DNA from: Gammaproteobacteria bacterium
GTDB taxonomy: Bacteria; Pseudomonadota; Gammaproteobacteria; SZUA-152
DNA: 47,902 nt
Assembly (NCBI GenBank): GCA_032250735.1
Contig: JAVVEP010000002.1
Span: 1 to 47,902, forward strand
Reading direction: 5' to 3'
Shown here: positions 43,115 through 47,902 of the stretch, piece by piece
Layout of the letters: each line of letters starts with the position of its first letter
How positions within the stretch are numbered: the first letter of the stretch is position 1
Notes under the pieces: model-generated
Databases searched by the model: none
Told to the model about the DNA's origin: nothing
The model's input: the letters and a program-made list of their open reading frames with translations, nothing else
Made by a program: the position numbers and the translations under genes

Positions 43115-44224
43115 ATGTCGACTAACGCAACTAGTGTCCTGCTACGCGTGTTGCGAGACCCCGCGCAGGCGCAGGCATTTGGTCTGAAGGACTGGGATCT
43201 GTTGCTGCGCCAGGCGCGCCGCGCCGATCTGCTGGCAACCGTGTCCGGCCTGCTGCATGATGCCGGCGCCGATGAGAGCATCCCTGTCGCTGTGCGCCGT
43301 CACTTCACAGCGCATACGATGGTCGTGCAGGCCAACCAGACTGCGATCCGCTGGGAGGTGGCGCAGATCTATCGCGCGCTCGATGGCGTGAGTGCGCCGC
43401 CGATCCTGCTCAAGGGGGCGGCCTATGTGTTCGCCGGGCTGACGGCGGCGCAGGGGCGCATCTTTAACGATATTGATATTCTGGTGCCCAGGGCGGACAT
43501 CGACAGGGTGGAGCAGGCGCTGTTTCTGGCCGGCTGGTCCAGCGGGCATCTCGATGCCTATGACCAGAAATATTATCGTCGCTGGATGCATGAGTTGCCG
43601 CCGTTACAGCATATGCGACGCGGTACCGCGGTGGATGTGCATCACACCATTCTGCCGGTCACCGCCCACCTGAAACCCGATCCGCAAAAGCTGATGGCGG
43701 CGGCCATCACCGTTGCCGTGCGGGAGGATTTTTCGGTGCGGGTGCTGGCGCCGGTGGACCGGGTGCTGCATAGTGCGACCCATCTGTTCCATGAGGGTGA
43801 GTTCGATCATGGGTTGCGCGATCTCTTTGATCTGCACCGCCTGTTGATCGAGGCCTCATCACAGGACGATTTCTGGGAGGCGCTCATGCGGCGGGCGGTG
43901 GAGATGGACCTGGTGCAGCCGCTGTTTTATGCCACGCGCTATACCCATCGACTATTGCACACGCCGATTCCGGCGCATGTCCTGCAGCGATTGCAGGCTC
44001 AGTCGTCCAGCCGCTGGCTGGGTTGGCTGATGGATTTTTGTTATGCGCGGATGCTGGTCTCGGATCATGTCAGCTGCCGGCGGCGCTTCACCGGGCTGGC
44101 CGAGTACCTGCTGTTTGTGCGATCCCACTACCTACGCATGCCGTTGCGCCTGCTGGTGCCGCATCTGTTGCGCAAGGCCCTGCGGCGCGAGCCCGAAAGG
44201 CCGGATGATGAGGCGTTAAACTAG
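43115..44224 (+). CDS. Nucleotidyltransferase family protein (PF14907 type), HPr-rel-A cassette
   Basis: A 369-aa protein with a nucleotidyltransferase-like core. LLKGAAYVFAG (about 98-108) and RIFNDIDILVPR, with D119 and D121 as the metal-binding pair, define the active site. VDVHHTILP (about 175-183) would supply a third acidic residue. The C-terminal half is helical. This family occurs with PqqD-like proteins and HprK-like kinases, including in some lasso-peptide clusters, where it may add a nucleotide or sugar group to phosphate. The ATG at 43115 is 3 bp after the kinase stop, so the three genes are coupled. A hairpin follows its stop at 44231. Confidence 0.87.
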   Translation: MSTNATSVLLRVLRDPAQAQAFGLKDWDLLLRQARRADLLATVSGLLHDAGADESIPVAVRRHFTAHTMVVQANQTAIRWEVAQIYRALDGVSAPPILLKGAAYVFAGLTAAQGRIFNDIDILVPRADIDRVEQALFLAGWSSGHLDAYDQKYYRRWMHELPPLQHMRRGTAVDVHHTILPVTAHLKPDPQKLMAAAITVAVREDFSVRVLAPVDRVLHSATHLFHEGEFDHGLRDLFDLHRLLIEASSQDDFWEALMRRAVEMDLVQPLFYATRYTHRLLHTPIPAHVLQRLQAQSSSRWLGWLMDFCYARMLVSDHVSCRRRFTGLAEYLLFVRSHYLRMPLRLLVPHLLRKALRREPERPDDEALN

Positions 44225-44230
44225 ACCTGC

Positions 44231-44258
44231 CTGCCGGTCATCCCGGCAGCTTCTTCTC
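44231..44258 (+). terminator. Possible terminator after HPr-rel-A operon
   Basis: CTGCCGG (44231-44237) and CCGGCAG (44243-44249) pair perfectly around a 5-nt loop and are followed by CTTCTTCTC. The T-rich but interrupted tail makes it a moderate candidate for the (+) operon. It overlaps the 3' end of the convergent galE gene. Confidence 0.4.
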
Positions 44259-45236
44259 CCACTCCAGTGAGGTCTTGACGATGAAGTCCAGATCGTCGCA
44301 TTTGACCTCCCAGTCGAATTTCTCGTGGATGCGATCCACCCGGGCGATGAGCTGGGGCGGATCACCGGCCCGACGCGGCTCCTCCACGATGTTGAGGGGC
44401 GCGCCGTGAACGCGCGCGACGGCATCCAGCACCTCCCGGACACTGTAGCCGTGGCCATAGCCGCAGTTGAGGGTGGTGGAGTCGCCGCCCTTGCGCAGGT
44501 AGGCCAGGGCCGCCAGATGGGCGCTGGCCAGATCTTCCACGTGGATATAGTCGCGGATGCCGGTGCCGTCCGGGGTGGGGTAGTCGGTGCCGAAGATGCT
44601 GATCTTGTCCCGCTTGCCCAGGGCGGCCTCGCAGGCCACCTTGATCAGGAGGGTGGCGTTTTTGGTGGATTGGCCGATGCGGCCCAGCGGATCGGAACCG
44701 GCGACATTGAAATAGCGCAGGGCGACGTGGCGCAGATCGGTGGCAAAGGAGAGGTCCTTGAGCATCTGCTCGGTCATCAGCTTCGAGCCGCCATAGGCAT
44801 TGATCGGGCGGGTAGGGGTGTCTTCGGTCACCTGTTCGACCTCGGGGATGCCATAGACGGCCGCGGTGGAGGAAAAGATCACGTGTTCCACCCCGGCATC
44901 GGCACAGCAGGCCAGCAGGGTGCGCGAATTACAGGTGTTATTTCCGTAATATTTCAGTGGGTTGGAGACGGATTCCGGCACGATGGTATGGGCCGCAAAG
45001 TGCATCACGGAGCCGATGCTATGCTCTTCCAGTAGGCGCGACACCAGCGCCTCATCGCCGGTGTCGCCGATGATGAGCTCGCCATATAACACGGATTCCT
45101 TGAACCCGGTCGAGAGATTATCGAGCACCACCACGGTTTCGCCGGCCTCGCCAAGCTGACGAACCACGTGACTACCGATATAACCGGCGCCGCCGGTGAC
45201 TAAAATGGCCTTGTTGCTGGGTGTTGGTTGGGACAT
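44238..45236 (-). CDS. galE: UDP-glucose 4-epimerase
   Basis: A 332-aa extended SDR enzyme that interconverts UDP-glucose and UDP-galactose (or the N-acetyl forms). The NAD-binding motif is GGAGYIG (15-21). HFAAHTIVPESV (79-90), SSTAAVYG (122-129), the catalytic Y148GGSK152 pair, and RYFNVAGSDP with DGTGIRDYIHVEDLA are all present. The frame is open upstream to 45380, but the family start at MSQPTPSNKAILVTGG is much more likely, with AAAGGA upstream. It supplies galactose-type donors to the locus. It is divergent from the ATPase gene and convergent with the nucleotidyltransferase gene. Confidence 0.93.
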   Translation of the reverse strand: MSQPTPSNKAILVTGGAGYIGSHVVRQLGEAGETVVVLDNLSTGFKESVLYGELIIGDTGDEALVSRLLEEHSIGSVMHFAAHTIVPESVSNPLKYYGNNTCNSRTLLACCADAGVEHVIFSSTAAVYGIPEVEQVTEDTPTRPINAYGGSKLMTEQMLKDLSFATDLRHVALRYFNVAGSDPLGRIGQSTKNATLLIKVACEAALGKRDKISIFGTDYPTPDGTGIRDYIHVEDLASAHLAALAYLRKGGDSTTLNCGYGHGYSVREVLDAVARVHGAPLNIVEEPRRAGDPPQLIARVDRIHEKFDWEVKCDDLDFIVKTSLEWEKKLPG

Positions 45237-45447
45237 GGGGGTTACGTTATCCTTTAACGGCTTGTGGTTGGTTGTGCGATCGGCCCGCGTGAATGCCGGG
45301 TAGTTTAAGGGCTGGGCCTTTGCGGTGCAAAAGCGTTGTTGCTCCCGCCAATTAGCGCTCGCCAATGGACTACCCTCCATAGTAACCCCGGTTTATTGCA
45401 AGGCGGTGAATACACCGGGTGCGGGTTAAGCTGAGAGTCGCCAAGGT

Positions 45448-45466
45448 GCACTTTTACCAAAAGTGC
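45448..45466. promoter_or_regulatory. Perfect dyad between galE and ATPase gene
   Basis: GCACTTTT-ACC-AAAAGTGC is a perfect 8-bp inverted repeat in the divergent intergenic region (45237-45638). It could be an operator for galE, the ATPase gene or both. It has no run of T after it on either strand, so a terminator is unlikely. The 45381-45638 stretch otherwise holds AT-rich possible promoter sequence near 45480-45520 and no gene. Confidence 0.45.
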
Positions 45467-45638
45467 TATTCTTCCTGAGCTTTTGGCTTTAAAAAGCGGA
45501 ATTCAATGATAAAATACGCCGCAGCATGGCAGCGGTCGGCCGGGGTTTATTGTCGGTAGATCTTTGGCAAAGCACTGAAGAGTACGTGATGCGGGCCGAT
45601 AAATGCCCCGATAACAACAAAAGTGAAGGGAATCTTGC

Positions 45639-47902
45639 GTGTACGAGAATTTTTATCATCTACGATCCAAGCCCTTCCGGTTAAGTCCGGATCCCGGGTT
45701 CTTCTTTGAGAGCCGCGGCCATAAGCGCGCCCTGGCCTATCTCCGCTACGGACTGAATCAGTCCGAGGGTTTTGTAGTCATTACCGGCGCGCCGGGTACC
45801 GGCAAAACTACCCTCGCCCAGATCCTGCTCCAGGAAATGGAGCAGTCCGACATCGTGGTCGCCCATCTGACCACCACCCAGCTCGAAGCCGATGAGATGT
45901 TGCGCATGGTGTCGGCCTCGTTTGGTCTGCGCTATGAAGGCCGGGATAAGGCCGGCCTGCTGAAAACCCTGGAAGCCTTTTTTCTGGCCCGTGCGCGCGA
46001 GCGTAAGCGGGTGTTGCTGGTGGTGGACGAGGCGCAGAACCTGCCGGCCCGCTCCCTGGAAGAGCTGCGCATGCTGTCGAATCTGCAGGTGGGCGATAAG
46101 GCCCTGCTGCAAACCTTCCTGCTCGGCCAGGTGCAGTTTCGGCAGATGCTGGACCACCCCGATCTTGAGCAATTGCGCCAGCGTGTCATTGCCAACTATC
46201 ACCTCAGCGCCCTGGGCGCAGACGAGTGTCAGACCTATATCGAGACCCGCCTGAAACATGTGGGCTGGAATAATGATCCGCAATTTTCGGCGCGAGCCTA
46301 TGAAATAATCTTTGCCTACACCGAGGGTGTGCCGCGACGGATCAATATGCTGTGCGATCGGGCGCTGCTTTTCGGTTGTCTGGAAGAGCGGCATGTGGTC
46401 GATGAGGCGCTGCTGACCGAGGTGACCAACGAATTGCAGGGCGAGGTGTCGGGGCGACCGATTCCGAAACCGGAGCTGTCGGATCTAGAGGATGAACTGC
46501 TTTACCCATCGTCCTCGACAGCCCAGGCGGCGGACATCCCTGATGATGCGCCGGTGGAAGAGACCGCCACGCCAGCAGCCAAAGAGCCTGCATCCATCAA
46601 CCCGTCTGAGGGTGGTGATGTCGCGACGACCAGCACAACGAGTGGCAGTTCCGAGACCCGCCGCAGGGATCGTGCCGTGGGCGATGATGGTTGGACCGAA
46701 TCCGTAGCGCAGGCGCAGCCGGATGTGGCTGAAACCTCGTCTGGCGAGGCTGTCGCCGCGGTTGAGGAAAAGGAACGTTTCAGACTGATCGCCGGTGGAA
46801 AGGCCGACGTGGGCAAGACGGCCGGTGGTAAGAATGCGATTGATACCCAACGCGGTATTGAACGGCCCGCCAACCATCCCTCACCGGCCGTCATGGCTCC
46901 CATTCCCGATGTGCCCGGCGACAGTCAGGAGGTGGTGTTACGCAAGATCCTACGGCTGGTGCTGGCATTTCATCGTTCACCACGCAGTTTTCCCGGGCTT
47001 GATGATCCTCAACAGCCACTGCCGAGCGGCATGCGCGCCATTCTGGAGCTGGCGATTGCGGACGATTCTGTGTTGGCGAATCTACGCCAGATCGCCGTGA
47101 TGGGGATTTCGCCCGCCATGTTACGTGCCGCGGTACGCTTTTTTGTGCGGCGTGTGCTGTTCCTGCCCGGAGGAGATGATTTCCGGGTACTGGGCCTGGC
47201 CCCGGGTGCGGCCCTTTCAGAGGTGGAGATGCACTATGGCCTGCTGATGAAGCTGCTGCGACAGGATAAAAAAGACAATGATGAGGCCGGTGTAACCCGG
47301 GTCGGCGAGGCCTATGAGCGACTGTGTCAGTCAGAGCTGACCTCAGCCAATACCCCGGAGTCTTTGGCGATTGACGACATCGATGAGACGCTGGATCTGG
47401 ATCTGTCACCCAACCTGAACAAAAACGCATTCCCATTGCGTGCGAGCTCGATGGGTAACGAGGCGATTATTGCGGAGGGTGAGAGTACCGGACCGACCAC
47501 GCGGAACCTGTTGCTGATTGCCGGTGCCGTGGTCATCGGTTTTGTGTTGTATTTGACCCAGGTCAAAACCCCGTCGGACCTCTTTCCCACGCCCTCAGTG
47601 GCCAGCAAGGCGCCGGTCGCCGAGCTTCAGCCTATGGAGCAGCCAGTGTTGCAGGCGGAGGAACAGGCCGAGGTGGTGGCGACACTGACAGAACCTGCCG
47701 TTGAACCCGAGGCGGCGGCTGCGGCAGAGATGCAGGCACAGGCGGAAGCCGAGGCGCGTCGCCAGGCGGAGCTGGAACTTGCTCGACAGGTAGAGGCCGA
47801 GGCAGCGGCACAGGCCAGGGTAGAGGCAGAGGCCAAGGCAGAGGCACAGGCCAAGGCAGAGGCACAGGCCAAGGCAGAGGCACAGGCCAAGGCAGAGGCA
47901 CA
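45639..47902 (+). CDS. XrtA/PEP-CTERM system-associated AAA ATPase with long C-terminal extension (partial)
   Basis: The reading frame is open from a GTG at 45639 to the window end, so at least 754 residues; the 3' end is missing. AAGGG lies 9 bp before the GTG. The N-terminal YENFYHLRSKPFRLSPDPGF (2-21), GHKRALAYLRYGL, Walker A GAPGTGKT (50-57) and Walker B LLVVDEAQ (D130, E131) are those of the ExeA/GspA-like ATPase of XrtA loci (TIGR03015), which is about 270 aa. Here it continues with a disordered acidic region (about 275-430), a J-domain-like segment (about 513-570), a membrane span (about 624-643) and an Ala/Glu/Gln/Lys repeat (from about 710). It probably couples ATP use to envelope or polymer export; the extension may cross the membrane and contact the cell wall. 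Confidence 0.88.
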   Translation, partial: MYENFYHLRSKPFRLSPDPGFFFESRGHKRALAYLRYGLNQSEGFVVITGAPGTGKTTLAQILLQEMEQSDIVVAHLTTTQLEADEMLRMVSASFGLRYEGRDKAGLLKTLEAFFLARARERKRVLLVVDEAQNLPARSLEELRMLSNLQVGDKALLQTFLLGQVQFRQMLDHPDLEQLRQRVIANYHLSALGADECQTYIETRLKHVGWNNDPQFSARAYEIIFAYTEGVPRRINMLCDRALLFGCLEERHVVDEALLTEVTNELQGEVSGRPIPKPELSDLEDELLYPSSSTAQAADIPDDAPVEETATPAAKEPASINPSEGGDVATTSTTSGSSETRRRDRAVGDDGWTESVAQAQPDVAETSSGEAVAAVEEKERFRLIAGGKADVGKTAGGKNAIDTQRGIERPANHPSPAVMAPIPDVPGDSQEVVLRKILRLVLAFHRSPRSFPGLDDPQQPLPSGMRAILELAIADDSVLANLRQIAVMGISPAMLRAAVRFFVRRVLFLPGGDDFRVLGLAPGAALSEVEMHYGLLMKLLRQDKKDNDEAGVTRVGEAYERLCQSELTSANTPESLAIDDIDETLDLDLSPNLNKNAFPLRASSMGNEAIIAEGESTGPTTRNLLLIAGAVVIGFVLYLTQVKTPSDLFPTPSVASKAPVAELQPMEQPVLQAEEQAEVVATLTEPAVEPEAAAAAEMQAQAEAEARRQAELELARQVEAEAAAQARVEAEAKAEAQAKAEAQAKAEAQAKAEA
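47841..47902 (+). repeat. 18-bp tandem repeat inside ATPase gene
   Basis: GAGGCACAGGCCAAGGCA is repeated perfectly at 47841, 47859 and 47877 and then cut by the window end. It encodes EAQAKA units and follows looser repeats of the same type from about 47730. The repeat is in frame, so copy-number change would alter protein length without breaking the frame. Confidence 0.9.

Noticed and set aside
47627-47901. Ala/Pro/Ser-rich reverse-strand ORFs at the window end
   Set aside because: They are read from the antisense of the ATPase repeat region and reflect its low complexity.

Overview
The window looks like a chromosomal stretch of a Gram-negative proteobacterium, most likely a gammaproteobacterium; the genus cannot be read from the sequence. 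Its core is an exopolysaccharide locus of the exosortase A (XrtA)/PEP-CTERM type. The protein families present (exosortase A, the XrtA-associated glycosyltransferases, FemAB-like protein, amidotransferase, ACP/ligase/decarboxylase/hydrolase set and ATPase) recur together in such loci. No tRNA, rRNA or CRISPR array was seen.

Layout. 1-318: tandem 122-bp repeats. 319-9369: a tightly packed, GC-rich (+) operon of wecB, DUF3473-type deacetylase, FemAB-like protein, stp1-type glycosyltransferase, xrtA fused to EpsI, stp2-type glycosyltransferase and amidotransferase, with start/stop overlaps or near-abutting genes. 9543-16805: a more AT-rich (+) block with two further glycosyltransferases, an O-antigen-ligase-like membrane protein, a second deacetylase, a second asparagine-synthase-like protein with a displaced N-terminal Cys, and an exported TPR protein. 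16839-18754: two inverted genes (GT2 and polysaccharide pyruvyl transferase). 18798-19560: a decayed IS3-type transposase. 19619-24512: AT-rich flippase, DegT-like aminotransferase and a fused double GNAT/FemAB-like protein. 24646-29140 (-): three exported proteins, two of them lipoproteins, that look like a polysaccharide-handling set. 29342-29408: three CRP-like dyads. 29635-32930 (+): acyl carrier protein, two XrtA-associated hydrolases and a beta-helix protein. 32929-35692: duplicated repeats, including copies of the 3' end of the neighbouring decarboxylase gene, around a decayed IS630-type ORF and one PEP-CTERM protein. 35696-38695 (-): PLP decarboxylase and acyl-CoA ligase. 38777-39535: trypsin-like protease. 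39543-41010: REP-like repeats around a DUF433/DUF5615 toxin-antitoxin pair. 41233-44224 (+): Tat-type exported protein, PqqD-like protein, HprK-related kinase and nucleotidyltransferase, which form an HPr-rel-A cassette. 44238-45236 (-): galE. 45639-end (+): XrtA-associated AAA ATPase with a long C-terminal extension, cut by the window end.

How it fits together. WecB and GalE supply nucleotide sugars. The glycosyltransferases, amidotransferases, deacetylases, pyruvyl transferase and acyltransferase-like proteins build and decorate the repeat unit. The flippase and ligase-like protein export and polymerise or transfer it, and XrtA processes PEP-CTERM proteins such as the one at 34164. The ACP/ligase/decarboxylase/hydrolase set probably makes or transfers an unknown acyl or amine-containing group.

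The most interesting poorly described unit is the HPr-rel-A cassette at 41233-44224. A Tat-type exported protein lies directly upstream of a RiPP-recognition-like PqqD protein, a kinase and a nucleotidyltransferase, which suggests a protein-modification system whose substrate may be encoded by the first gene.
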